A DNA stretch of 44,705 nucleotides from an uncultured Oscillospiraceae bacterium (GTDB taxonomy: Bacteria; Bacillota; Clostridia; Oscillospirales; Ruminococcaceae), in NCBI GenBank assembly GCA_910588145.1, contig CAJUPO010000016.1:1-44705 (forward strand), read 5' to 3'. The position numbers were made by a program, and so were the translations under genes. Below the pieces are notes generated by a model, which saw nothing but the letters and a program-made list of their open reading frames with translations, searched no databases and had not been told where the DNA came from. Of this stretch, positions 8,671 through 16,273 are shown in pieces (position 1 is the stretch's first letter; each line of letters starts with the position of its first letter).

Positions 8671-9324
8671 ATGAAAAAGAGTTTAAGAAAATTTGCCGCT
8701 TTAGTTTCTGCGTCCGTAATGTGTGCAGTACCTATGCTGAGTAATTATTCTGCCAGTGCAGTCACTCAGTATAAGACTTATGCAGTTTGTTGTAATTATG
8801 AAAAAGTAAGCGGTAATAATTATACTGCATATTTTGATTTGACGATGCATTATAACTCAGGTTTTACTGGGGAAAAGGCCATTGCAACTTATTTATGCAA
8901 CAGCGGAACTTTCCGTTCTACTATAAATACTGCAAGCCGTAACATTCAATGTACTTATATGGGAGACCCAATTAAAACAAATGGATATTTAGCTTTCGCT
9001 AAAGTTATCGCACCGATGTCTACCAAAAGTACTGATGAGTTTATTTATTTTACCAGTAAGGTAATTAGAGATATAAACGGTAATGCATTAAGCACTGAAA
9101 ATATAAAAATGGATAAAATTCTTATGGGTGATGTTAATTTGGATGGTAAAGTTACTGAGGAAGATGCTATACTAATTATGAATAGTATAGCAAATCCTGA
9201 TGAATATAAGCTTAATGCAAAACAGAGAATGGCTGCTGATGTATATAGAACAGGCGATGGTGTTACTAATGGTGACGCTGCCACAATTATGGAGTATGTT
9301 AATGGTGAAATAAGAAATTTTTAA
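8671..9324 (+). CDS. Secreted dockerin protein, copy 2 (diverged)
   Basis: The start at 8671 uses the same ribosome-site layout as its neighbours (GAAAGGATGTCAATC then ATG). The signal peptide is nearly identical to copy 1, but the middle domain has drifted strongly (YAVCCNYEKVSGNNYTAYFD; FRSTINTASRNIQCTYMGDP is shared). The dockerin retains both loops (GDVNLDGKVTEEDAILIMN; DVYRTGDGVTNGDAATIME). The different dockerin helix residues could mean a different cohesin partner. It is the only copy that escaped the homogenisation seen between copies 1 and 3. Confidence 0.82.
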   Translation: MKKSLRKFAALVSASVMCAVPMLSNYSASAVTQYKTYAVCCNYEKVSGNNYTAYFDLTMHYNSGFTGEKAIATYLCNSGTFRSTINTASRNIQCTYMGDPIKTNGYLAFAKVIAPMSTKSTDEFIYFTSKVIRDINGNALSTENIKMDKILMGDVNLDGKVTEEDAILIMNSIANPDEYKLNAKQRMAADVYRTGDGVTNGDAATIMEYVNGEIRNF

Positions 9325-9347
9325 TTTAATGTGAAAGGATGTCCATT

Positions 9348-9998
9348 ATGAAAAAGAGTTTTAAAAAAATTGCCGCCTTGGTTTCAGCGTCTGTAATGTG
9401 TGCAGTACCTATGCTGAGTAATTATTCTGCAAGCGCAATCACTCAGTATAAGACTTATGTTATTTATAATAATTATGTTAAAAAAAGCGGCTCTGATATG
9501 GCTTATTTTAATTATACGTTCAGTTACGTTTCGGGCGTAACAGCTGAAAAAAGTACAGCTACTTCTCTTTGCAGCGGCGGCTACTTCCGCTCTAATAATG
9601 ATACTGACAGCCGTGAGGTTCAGTGTATTTATTTGGGAGATCCTATTACAAAAACGGGAGCGCTGGCTTCTACAAAATTTATTGTGCCTATGTCAACGCA
9701 GGATGTTCTTCATGTTGTAAATTATTCTGATGTTGTAATTCGGGATGTTAATAACAAATTACTAAGAACCGATAATATTGAATTAGAAACAATACTGATG
9801 GGCGATGTAAATTTGGATGGTAAAGTTACTAAAGAAGATTCTGATGCAATATTAAACTATCTTGCTAATCAAGATAAATACCCGCTTGACGAGAAACAGA
9901 AGGCAGCTGCCGATGTATATTATACAGGTGATGGTGTTACTGCCAGTGACGCTTTAGAAATCCAAAGATATGTTGCTGGTCTGATTAGTCATTTTTGA
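9348..9998 (+). CDS. Secreted dockerin protein, copy 3
   Basis: The start at 9348 is chosen on the same ribosome-site argument. The product has the same architecture as copy 1: signal peptide, about 110-residue unknown domain, type I dockerin. Its last 362 bp of coding sequence (9635-9996) are identical to copy 1 (8284-8645), while the 5' half differs at many positions. The stop differs too (TGA instead of TAA). A terminator follows. Three copies behind one promoter suggest dosage or adaptor diversity in a cohesin-dockerin complex. Confidence 0.82.
   Translation: MKKSFKKIAALVSASVMCAVPMLSNYSASAITQYKTYVIYNNYVKKSGSDMAYFNYTFSYVSGVTAEKSTATSLCSGGYFRSNNDTDSREVQCIYLGDPITKTGALASTKFIVPMSTQDVLHVVNYSDVVIRDVNNKLLRTDNIELETILMGDVNLDGKVTKEDSDAILNYLANQDKYPLDEKQKAAADVYYTGDGVTASDALEIQRYVAGLISHF
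9635..9996 (+). repeat. 362-bp perfect repeat of 8284-8645 (gene conversion tract)
   Basis: Starting at GGGAGATCC in both genes I see no difference up to the first base of the stop codon. Just upstream the copies differ (TATATGGGAG versus TTATTTGGGAG and more). The tract covers the end of the middle domain and the entire dockerin. Confidence 0.85.
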
Positions 9999-10002
9999 AT
10001 AA

Positions 10003-10028
10003 AAAATCCCGGTTATTGCCGGGATTTT
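10003..10028 (+). terminator. Terminator after the dockerin genes
   Basis: AAAATCCCGG / CCGGGATTTT stem with a 6-nt loop and a T-rich tail; the symmetric A/T flanks allow it to serve the converging gene at 10050 as well. Confidence 0.8.
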
Positions 10029-10049
10029 ATTTTATTAATATTTATTTAA

Positions 10050-10616
10050 TTAAAGTCCAGTTGAATTAAAAAAAGCTGCGGCTTTGTGAATTTCATATAA
10101 AATTTGCGTATCCTTTTCTGCTGGAATATTATCTGTGTTATGACAGCAGATTAAAGGGTGAATAGTCTGTACATTCATATAGTGAAGCAGGCAAGCTGCT
10201 GTTTCATATGCCTTTTGCGGACTTCCGGTACCTCCTCCGGCTAAAATAACTGCCCCTTTTTTTTCTTTAAGTTTTGGTTTTATATTGAGAAATCGGTTTG
10301 CAGAAAAATACATTTGCAGACGGCTGGTTATATCCAGAAGTTTTCCTGTTAGTTCTGAAAAATAAATAGGTGAAGCAATGATAACATTATCGCATATTTC
10401 AAGATAACTGTAAACCTCCTGCATTTCGTCTTTTATTATACAGCCGTATTCATTCCAGCATTTACGGCAGTCTATGCAAGGTGATATATTTGCGGTATAG
10501 GCATTTATAATTTTACATTCTCCCTGAAGCTGTGCCGTAAGGTTTTTTATAAGAAAGGCAGTATCACCGTTTTTTCGCGGAGATCCATTAAATATAAGAG
10601 TTTTTATTGTAATCAC
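10050..10616 (-). CDS. Flavodoxin-fold NAD(P)H-dependent reductase (iron-sulfur-flavoprotein-like)
   Basis: The 188-aa protein opens with the FMN phosphate loop TLIFNGSPRKNGDTAFL, has a cysteine cluster PCIDCRKCWNEYGC near residue 47, and the flavin-contact segment NVIIASPIYFSELTGKLLD. This is the NADPH-dependent FMN reductase / flavodoxin-like family; the CxxC..C cluster is like that of iron-sulfur flavoproteins. Substrate is unknown. The likely start is GTG at 10616, but AGGAG ends only one base before it and the -10 box lies about 15 bp upstream, so the leader would be very short. An ATT or ATA a few codons later is possible. It is divergent from the MBL hydrolase gene. Confidence 0.8.
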   Translation of the reverse strand: MITIKTLIFNGSPRKNGDTAFLIKNLTAQLQGECKIINAYTANISPCIDCRKCWNEYGCIIKDEMQEVYSYLEICDNVIIASPIYFSELTGKLLDITSRLQMYFSANRFLNIKPKLKEKKGAVILAGGGTGSPQKAYETAACLLHYMNVQTIHPLICCHNTDNIPAEKDTQILYEIHKAAAFFNSTGL

Positions 10617-10630
10617 GCTCCTTTTTGTAT

Positions 10631-10660
10631 ATTATAGCATAGTTTAAGTTTAAATGTAAA
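10631..10660 (-). promoter_or_regulatory. Promoter of the flavodoxin-like gene
   Basis: Minus strand TTTACA (10660-10655), 18 bp, TATAAT (10636-10631). The predicted transcript starts only about 8 nt before the GTG start. Confidence 0.6.
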
Positions 10661-10666
10661 TACAGG

Positions 10667-10695
10667 TTTACAAAATATTAAATTAGTGATACAAT
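10667..10695 (+). promoter_or_regulatory. Promoter of the MBL-DJ-1 genes
   Basis: TTTACA (10667-10672), 17 bp, TACAAT (10690-10695), followed by GGGAGGG and ATG at 10718. It is back to back with the divergent promoter. Confidence 0.65.
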
Positions 10696-10717
10696 TAAAA
10701 TAGCTGGGAGGGTTTTT

Positions 10718-11479
10718 ATGGATAATTGGTTTACCGTCGGGCAGATCGATAAAGATACCTTTATTATCAGTGAGTATAGGCATTGGGAAGAAACGCACTG
10801 CTATCTTTTAAATGGTTCTGACAAAAGCTTATTGATTGATACGGGACTTGGTATCTGCAATATATATGACGAGGTGATTAAATTAACAAATAAGCCGATT
10901 ATTGCCGCAGCTACCCACATACATTGGGATCATACAGGAGGGCATAAGTATTTTCCGGAGTTTTATGTGCACGGTGAAGAGTTTGATTGGCTTAACGGAA
11001 GTTTTCCTTTGTCACTTGAAACGGTTAAGAAAATGGTTGCTGAACGCTGTGATCTTCCGGAAAACTTTGATGTCAGTACATATTCCATATTTCAGGGAAC
11101 TCCGTCAAGGGTTTTGAAAGACGGGGATACTATTAATATTGGCGGACGGTTAATTAAAGTTTTGCATACTCCTGGTCATTCACCGGGGCATATGTGTTTC
11201 TGGGAAGAAACAAAGGGATATTTGTTTACGGGTGACTTGGTTTATAAGGATACGTTATTTGCATACTATCCATCTACTGATCCGATGGCCTATCTTAATT
11301 CCCTTGAAAGGATCGCCTCTTTGCCTGTAAAGAAAGTTTTTCCAGGACATCACTCATTGGAATTAGAGCCTGAAATAATTATTCGTATGAGAACCGCTTT
11401 TCGTGAGCTCAAATTAAAAGGATTGTTACATCATGGAAGCGGCACTTTTGATTATGGGGACTGGGCAGTGCGGCTTTAA
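10718..11479 (+). CDS. MBL-fold metallo-hydrolase
   Basis: The 253-aa protein has the zinc-binding signature THIHWDHTGGH (residues about 67-77), a further ligand in HTPGHSPGHMCF, an aspartate in LFTGDLVY, and a C-terminal PGHHSLE histidine. All metal ligands of the metallo-beta-lactamase/glyoxalase II fold are thus present. It is probably a cytosolic hydrolase of thioesters, lactones or phosphoesters; the substrate cannot be told. No signal peptide is present. It is followed after 63 bp by a DJ-1/PfpI gene in the same direction, a pairing compatible with detoxification of reactive carbonyl compounds, which is only a guess. Confidence 0.82.
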   Translation: MDNWFTVGQIDKDTFIISEYRHWEETHCYLLNGSDKSLLIDTGLGICNIYDEVIKLTNKPIIAAATHIHWDHTGGHKYFPEFYVHGEEFDWLNGSFPLSLETVKKMVAERCDLPENFDVSTYSIFQGTPSRVLKDGDTINIGGRLIKVLHTPGHSPGHMCFWEETKGYLFTGDLVYKDTLFAYYPSTDPMAYLNSLERIASLPVKKVFPGHHSLELEPEIIIRMRTAFRELKLKGLLHHGSGTFDYGDWAVRL

Positions 11480-11542
11480 ATTAAACAAGGACTCATACAT
11501 AAAAGTATTTTATTAGAACATTTTGAAAAGGAGTTGAACAGC

Positions 11543-12142
11543 ATGAAAAAAATAATATTATTTGTTATCCTTCCACAATATGCAGACTGGGAAGCGGCTT
11601 ATCTTAGTTCTGCAATTGCAATGTTAGGACAAGGACAGTATGAGATTAAAACAGTATCTTTAATTAAAGAATATGTACAGTCTATCGGCGGATTTAAGGT
11701 AATGCCTGATTATGATATTAATTCTGTTCCAAAGGACTATGAGTCAGTTATTTTAATCGGAGGCTTTACTTGGCGAAATGAATTTGCAGGTCAAGTAAAG
11801 GAACTTGCAGCGGACTGTTATAAAAAGGGCAAAGTATTAGGCGGTATATGTGACGCTTCGGCATTTTTGGGAACTATTGGTATTTTAAATGATGTTGTTC
11901 ACACAAGTAATGATCTGAATGATTTAAAACAATGGGCAGGTTCGTCATATACCGGAGAAGCAAAATATATGGCTAAACAGGCAGTCAGTGATAAAAATGT
12001 GATAACAGCTAACGGTACCGCAGCTTTGGAGTTTGCAAAGGAAGTTTTGCTTGCTCTTAATATTGCAGATAAGGATAAAATACTTGATTGGTACAACTTC
12101 CATAAGTTAGGATTTTATACGGCTCCAATGCCGGAAATGTGA
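11543..12142 (+). CDS. DJ-1/PfpI family (type 1 glutamine amidotransferase-like) protein
   Basis: The ATG at 11543 is preferred to a TTG at 11534 because AAAAGGAG lies 9 bp upstream of the ATG. The 199-aa protein begins KKIILFVILPQYADWEAAYL, has the nucleophile elbow GGICDASAFLG with the conserved cysteine, and an upstream ESVILIGGFTWRNE segment, as in DJ-1/ThiJ/PfpI proteins. The family includes glyoxalases, chaperone-like proteins and amidotransferase relatives, so activity is unspecified. It is probably co-transcribed with the MBL hydrolase and with the zinc-ribbon gene 28 bp downstream. Confidence 0.82.
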   Translation: MKKIILFVILPQYADWEAAYLSSAIAMLGQGQYEIKTVSLIKEYVQSIGGFKVMPDYDINSVPKDYESVILIGGFTWRNEFAGQVKELAADCYKKGKVLGGICDASAFLGTIGILNDVVHTSNDLNDLKQWAGSSYTGEAKYMAKQAVSDKNVITANGTAALEFAKEVLLALNIADKDKILDWYNFHKLGFYTAPMPEM

Positions 12143-12170
12143 AATAGTTAGAAATAATTGGAGGTTAGAA

Positions 12171-12533
12171 ATGGCAAGAAAAATAAAAACTAAGAATATT
12201 GAAAACACAAGACTTGCGGCAAGTTACGGCGGCTGGACATACTGTACTTCATGCGGAGAAAATATAGGTTATCTTTGCTATGCTACATATGATAAAATTG
12301 AATTTGAGTATGAGTGCGGCTGCGGAAGTCATGGCAGTATACTGATTGATTTTGAAGACAGTCAGACAGGAAATTCTTGTGATACAGAACTGATAACTAT
12401 AAAAAATCGTTTATGCTGTCCGGAAGACTCATCTCCGCTGATTACGATACTTGAGAAAAAGCTTAAAAGCTACAAGCTTGCTGTTACGTGTAAAGCGTGC
12501 AGCAGAATATATGAAAAGCTAAACGGTAAATAA
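12171..12533 (+). CDS. Small cysteine-rich zinc-ribbon protein, unknown function
   Basis: The 120-aa product has a basic N-terminus (MARKIKTKNIENTRL) and paired cysteines: CTSC near residue 24, CGCG near 50, CC near 82 and CKAC near 111. The first two pairs fit one treble-clef or ribbon zinc site and the last two a second one. There is no membrane segment. The ribosome site is TTGGAGG. I do not recognise the family. It ends just before a bidirectional terminator. Confidence 0.65.
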   Translation: MARKIKTKNIENTRLAASYGGWTYCTSCGENIGYLCYATYDKIEFEYECGCGSHGSILIDFEDSQTGNSCDTELITIKNRLCCPEDSSPLITILEKKLKSYKLAVTCKACSRIYEKLNGK

Positions 12534-12535
12534 AA

Positions 12536-12566
12536 AAACGGTGTACAAGTTTATTGTACACCGTTT
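12536..12566. terminator. Bidirectional terminator
   Basis: A perfect 13-bp stem (AAACGGTGTACAA / TTGTACACCGTTT) with A-run before and T-rich after lies between two converging genes. Confidence 0.85.
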
Positions 12567-12586
12567 TGTATTCATATATTGTTTTA

Positions 12587-15358
12587 TTATTCTTTCAGAG
12601 TTTCAATTTTTACTTCTTTATCAATAAGCTTAAAGCTGATACTGTGCATTTTCAGACCATTTTGAGCAAAATACAGCCGGAGTGTAGTAAATCTGGAGAA
12701 CATTGGCATTTCATCTTTAATAAATGAAACAGGTTCACCGTTTGTTCCGTTCCAGGTAAAGGTTCCGCTTGCAGTTCCCATGCTGAATAATGTAACTGGA
12801 ATCTGTGCAAGCTCGCTCTGAGTTGAGCTTGCCGTAAGAGTTACTTTATAATAACCTGGATAATTTAATGTTAGGGCAAAGCAGTAATTTGTTCCCTTGT
12901 CTGTGTTAATGCTTTCAAGAGGAAGAGTAAACTCCTTGTCAATCTCATAGAAAGTAATAGGTTCATCGTTTTCCAGATCATTGTCAGGGCGGTTTATAAC
13001 TTTAACGGGTTCAAATGTTCCGTAGAGCTTTTTAAGTGCATTGGTATGAAGCAGGAAATTGCAGATATTTTTTGCATTTCGCTGAAGCTCGCTGCGTTTT
13101 AGTTTACCGCTTGAAAGGGCTTCAAGAGTATTGTCATCATTGTCTGCACCGTTGGCGCATACCATGTAGATGTCATTCTGGGCTATTGCCATTGCGGCAA
13201 AATTAGTTTTATTGCATTCACCGCCACGTTCATTTATATTAGGCCACCAGTCAGTCATGGTAAATCCCTGGAAGCCCCACTCATTTCTTAAAATCTGGGT
13301 ATTAAGATCATAATTGCCTGCTGTCCATACGCCATTTACAGCGCCGTAGGTTGTCATGATAGAATCGGCTTTTCCTTCCTTTACTGCGATCTCGAAGCCT
13401 TTAAGATAAATTTCTCTGAGGGCTCTTTCTGATACAACGGATTCAAGGAAATGACGTCTTGTTTCCTGATTATTTGCGCAGAAATGCTTTATAGTTCCGG
13501 TTACGCCAACGGAATGCAGACCCTTTAGTTCAGCGGAAGCCATTGTTCCGGTCAGGTATGGATCTTCTGAAAAATATTCAAAATTGCGTCCGTTAAGAGG
13601 ATGACGGTGAATATTCATTCCTGGACCAAGCAGACAGTCAACCAGATTGGCGCTCATTTCTAATCCCATAAGGACAAAGAGCTCTGTTGTAAGTTTGCGG
13701 TTAAAGGTTGAAGCGATCATTGTTCCGTTCGGAAGGCTGAATGCTTTTGTACCGCAGTCAAGACGCATTCCGGAAGGACCGTCAGAGCAGCAGCCGGCTG
13801 GAATACCAAAATCAGTGAGGGGATCAGATACTCCGCCGAAAGCTGATGCGGTGCCGGCAGTGACACGGGGGCTTCCCATACCCTCGCCTCGTATAATGCA
13901 GGACAGGTCATAGTCAGAAAGCTGAGCAATAAACTCATCCATAGATTTGCTGCCGGATAAAACATCGGCAAGCTTTATTCCCATATCGCCCGTATATGGA
14001 ATTTCATCAGGAAGATTATCAATACGTCTTTGGCTTTCGTTGATTTCTAAAAGAGGAACCTTTTCCATTTCAACAGTAAAACCGTTTTCATTTTGTACAG
14101 GTTTAATTCTTTCAAATTCAACTACAGGAGCCATCGCCTGAGAAAGTGCAGAGGTCACGATGGTTTTGTCTATGTTGAAAGTATATATAGAAACAGCATT
14201 TCTAACGTTTGTTCCAGCGCAGAAATTATAGCTGCCGGCTTCAAGGACATAACATGATTTATTGCCAGTTGCACCGGAATCATCATATGACGCAATATCG
14301 CTTAAATTAATTTTTATTTCAACGGTCTGTTCATCTCCGGGATTGAGCTCCTGTGTTTTTTCAAAACTGCAGAGTACTCTTGCAGGCTTTCCAAGCTTTC
14401 CCTGAGGGGCTTCACAATATAGCTGAACTACTTCTTTACCGCTGTAATTACCGGTGTTTCTTACTGTAATATTAAAATAAAGTGTTCCGTTTTCTTCATA
14501 TGCTGAGTCAGTTGTAAGTTTAAAATCAGTATATGAAAGTCCGAATCCGAACGGATACAGAACCTTATCTTTAGCAAAGGTTTCAAAATATCTGTAACCC
14601 ACGTAAATATCTTCTGCATATATATTTCTAAAATTATCGCCGAAGTTTGCATCTGATGGATAATCTGAAACAGAACGGGCAATTGTATCCGGAAGTTTTC
14701 CGGAAGGGCTTGTTTTGCCTGTTAGTACATCGGCAGTACCTGTTCCTCCGGTCATGCCTCCCTGCCAAATGTAGAGAATTGAATCAGGGCAGCAGCTTTC
14801 AATATATTCCATATCGATTATGTTTCCCACGTTAAGGAGAACTACTACCTTATCAAAATTGTCAGTGACTTTTTTCAGCATGCTTTTTTCGCCGGAGCTG
14901 AGTAGATAAGAGCCTTCCTTAAGGAGATTATCCTGTTCTTCTCCTGCTGTTCTTCCAATGACAACAACAGCAGTTTCGCAGCTTTCTGATATTCTTTTTA
15001 CAAGCTCATCGTCAAGAGGCATTTCTATTTGCGACCATGGTTCTTCTCCCCAGCCGTCGCCCATATCAAAAGGATTTTCTTCGATCCAATTCTGATAAAC
15101 GTCAAGAAGCTCCTTATTAATTTTTACTCCGTTGTCGTTTAGACCATCAAGTATTCCGGTAACCTTGGTTACATTTACCATACCTCCGGATCCTGTACCG
15201 CTTTTATAGTAATTGAACTGAATCCGTCCGAATACGGCTATTTCTTTATCTAAGCTAAGCGGCAGTGCGTTATTATCATTTTTTAACATTACAATACCTT
15301 CGGAAACTGTCTTTGCGGCAGTTTCAAGATATTTGTTCCAGTCGAGAGTTTTCGGCAT
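12587..15358 (-). CDS. GH3 beta-glucosidase-type glycoside hydrolase with swapped domain order
   Basis: The start at 15358 (MPKTLDWNKYLE) is supported by AAGGAAGGTG; an in-frame TTG 30 bp upstream is less likely. In the 923-aa product the usual GH3 C-terminal alpha/beta sandwich comes first (about residues 10-280, VVVIGRTAGEEQD, LYPFGFGLSY). A fibronectin-III-like domain (295-395) follows, and the catalytic TIM-barrel half comes later (485-750). The latter has CSDGPSGMRL, GPGMNIHRHPLNGRNFEY, KHFCANNQE and the nucleophile region TMTDWW with Asp about residue 703. A final beta-sandwich (800-923) follows. This swapped order is known from Ruminococcus albus and Butyrivibrio enzymes. No signal peptide is present, so it is probably an intracellular beta-glucosidase or xylosidase acting on imported oligosaccharides. 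Confidence 0.9.
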   Translation of the reverse strand: MPKTLDWNKYLETAAKTVSEGIVMLKNDNNALPLSLDKEIAVFGRIQFNYYKSGTGSGGMVNVTKVTGILDGLNDNGVKINKELLDVYQNWIEENPFDMGDGWGEEPWSQIEMPLDDELVKRISESCETAVVVIGRTAGEEQDNLLKEGSYLLSSGEKSMLKKVTDNFDKVVVLLNVGNIIDMEYIESCCPDSILYIWQGGMTGGTGTADVLTGKTSPSGKLPDTIARSVSDYPSDANFGDNFRNIYAEDIYVGYRYFETFAKDKVLYPFGFGLSYTDFKLTTDSAYEENGTLYFNITVRNTGNYSGKEVVQLYCEAPQGKLGKPARVLCSFEKTQELNPGDEQTVEIKINLSDIASYDDSGATGNKSCYVLEAGSYNFCAGTNVRNAVSIYTFNIDKTIVTSALSQAMAPVVEFERIKPVQNENGFTVEMEKVPLLEINESQRRIDNLPDEIPYTGDMGIKLADVLSGSKSMDEFIAQLSDYDLSCIIRGEGMGSPRVTAGTASAFGGVSDPLTDFGIPAGCCSDGPSGMRLDCGTKAFSLPNGTMIASTFNRKLTTELFVLMGLEMSANLVDCLLGPGMNIHRHPLNGRNFEYFSEDPYLTGTMASAELKGLHSVGVTGTIKHFCANNQETRRHFLESVVSERALREIYLKGFEIAVKEGKADSIMTTYGAVNGVWTAGNYDLNTQILRNEWGFQGFTMTDWWPNINERGGECNKTNFAAMAIAQNDIYMVCANGADNDDNTLEALSSGKLKRSELQRNAKNICNFLLHTNALKKLYGTFEPVKVINRPDNDLENDEPITFYEIDKEFTLPLESINTDKGTNYCFALTLNYPGYYKVTLTASSTQSELAQIPVTLFSMGTASGTFTWNGTNGEPVSFIKDEMPMFSRFTTLRLYFAQNGLKMHSISFKLIDKEVKIETLKE

Positions 15359-15433
15359 AACAGGCACCTTCCTTTTTTCGTGTTTCAATATAATTATTAT
15401 ATCCGCAAACTGTTTATAAATATATAATAATTA

Positions 15434-15462
15434 TTGTTTTTTTTATATATTTATGATACAAT
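15434..15462 (+). promoter_or_regulatory. Promoter of the AraC-type regulator, in a divergent control region
   Basis: TTGTTT (15434-15439), 17 bp, TACAAT (15457-15462) drives the regulator. For the divergent GH3 gene a good TATAAT exists on the minus strand near 15396 (within GCGGATATAATAATT), but no good -35 box lies 17 bp before it. That is compatible with activator dependence on the neighbouring AraC protein. Confidence 0.6.
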
Positions 15463-15484
15463 AAAAATTAAAGGGGGGAATAGT

Positions 15485-16231
15485 ATGAAAAGTGAAAAAG
15501 GCAAAGTTGAAATTTTAGAAAAGTATATTGACAGGGAAAATTCGGTTGTTGAATATAGTGAAGAAATGAATTTTTATATGCTTGTAAAACTGGGAAAAAA
15601 AGAAGAGGTAAGCAGGATTCTTAAAAATAATGGATTTAATGAGAATACAAAAAAAGCTCTCTCAGATGATCCGATTCAAAGCTTAAAATATCATTTGGTT
15701 GTTACTGCGGGCGTATTGGCTCGTTATTGCATTGAAGGCGGAATGGAACACGCACGTGCCTATGAAATCTCGGATTACTATATAAGAAAAGCTGACAAAG
15801 CGCTTACCGGTAAAGAAGTTGCAGACCTCAACAGTAAAATGTGTATGGATTATACTGTTCAAATGGAAAAACAGCACAAACAGTTTGTGTATTCAAAACA
15901 AGTAGTAAAAAGCATTGATTATATCTATTCACATCTGCATTGCAGGATCACTATTCCGGAAATAGCATCATATGTAAAACTTAATGAAAATTACTTTTCT
16001 AAGCTTTTCAGTAAGGAAGTAGGAATCCCTGTCAGCCGTTATATAATGAAGCGCAAAATTGAGGCGGCTGAAAATCTTCTCAGATATTCTGAATACAGCT
16101 GCAGTGAAATTTCGGAATTACTTTCGTTTTCCTCCCAGAGTCATTTCATCTCGAGATTCCGCAATGAATGCGCAATGACGCCGTCTGATTACAGAAAGGC
16201 TTTTTATAATCATACTGGTTTTAATAGATAA
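15485..16231 (+). CDS. AraC-family transcriptional regulator
   Basis: The start at 15485 is set by AAAGGGGGGAAT just upstream. The 248-aa protein has an N-terminal domain of unknown ligand (residues 1-140) and a C-terminal double helix-turn-helix (about 147-245): HCRITIPEIASYVKLNENYFSKLFSKEVG, split here into ITIPEIASYVKLN and YFSKLFSKEVG, then EISELLSFSSQSHFISRFR and MTPSDYRKAF. This is the standard AraC/XylS DNA-binding signature. It is divergent from and 126 bp away from the GH3 gene, whose promoter it most likely controls in response to a beta-glucoside or oligosaccharide. Confidence 0.88.
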   Translation: MKSEKGKVEILEKYIDRENSVVEYSEEMNFYMLVKLGKKEEVSRILKNNGFNENTKKALSDDPIQSLKYHLVVTAGVLARYCIEGGMEHARAYEISDYYIRKADKALTGKEVADLNSKMCMDYTVQMEKQHKQFVYSKQVVKSIDYIYSHLHCRITIPEIASYVKLNENYFSKLFSKEVGIPVSRYIMKRKIEAAENLLRYSEYSCSEISELLSFSSQSHFISRFRNECAMTPSDYRKAFYNHTGFNR

Positions 16232-16234
16232 ACA

Positions 16235-16265
16235 AAAAATGCTGTCCTCAAAGGACAGCATTTTT
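16235..16265. terminator. Bidirectional terminator
   Basis: AAAATGCTGTCC / GGACAGCATTTT stem with a short loop and T-run, between the regulator and the converging gene at 16274. Confidence 0.85.
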
Positions 16266-16273
16266 ATATGGTT

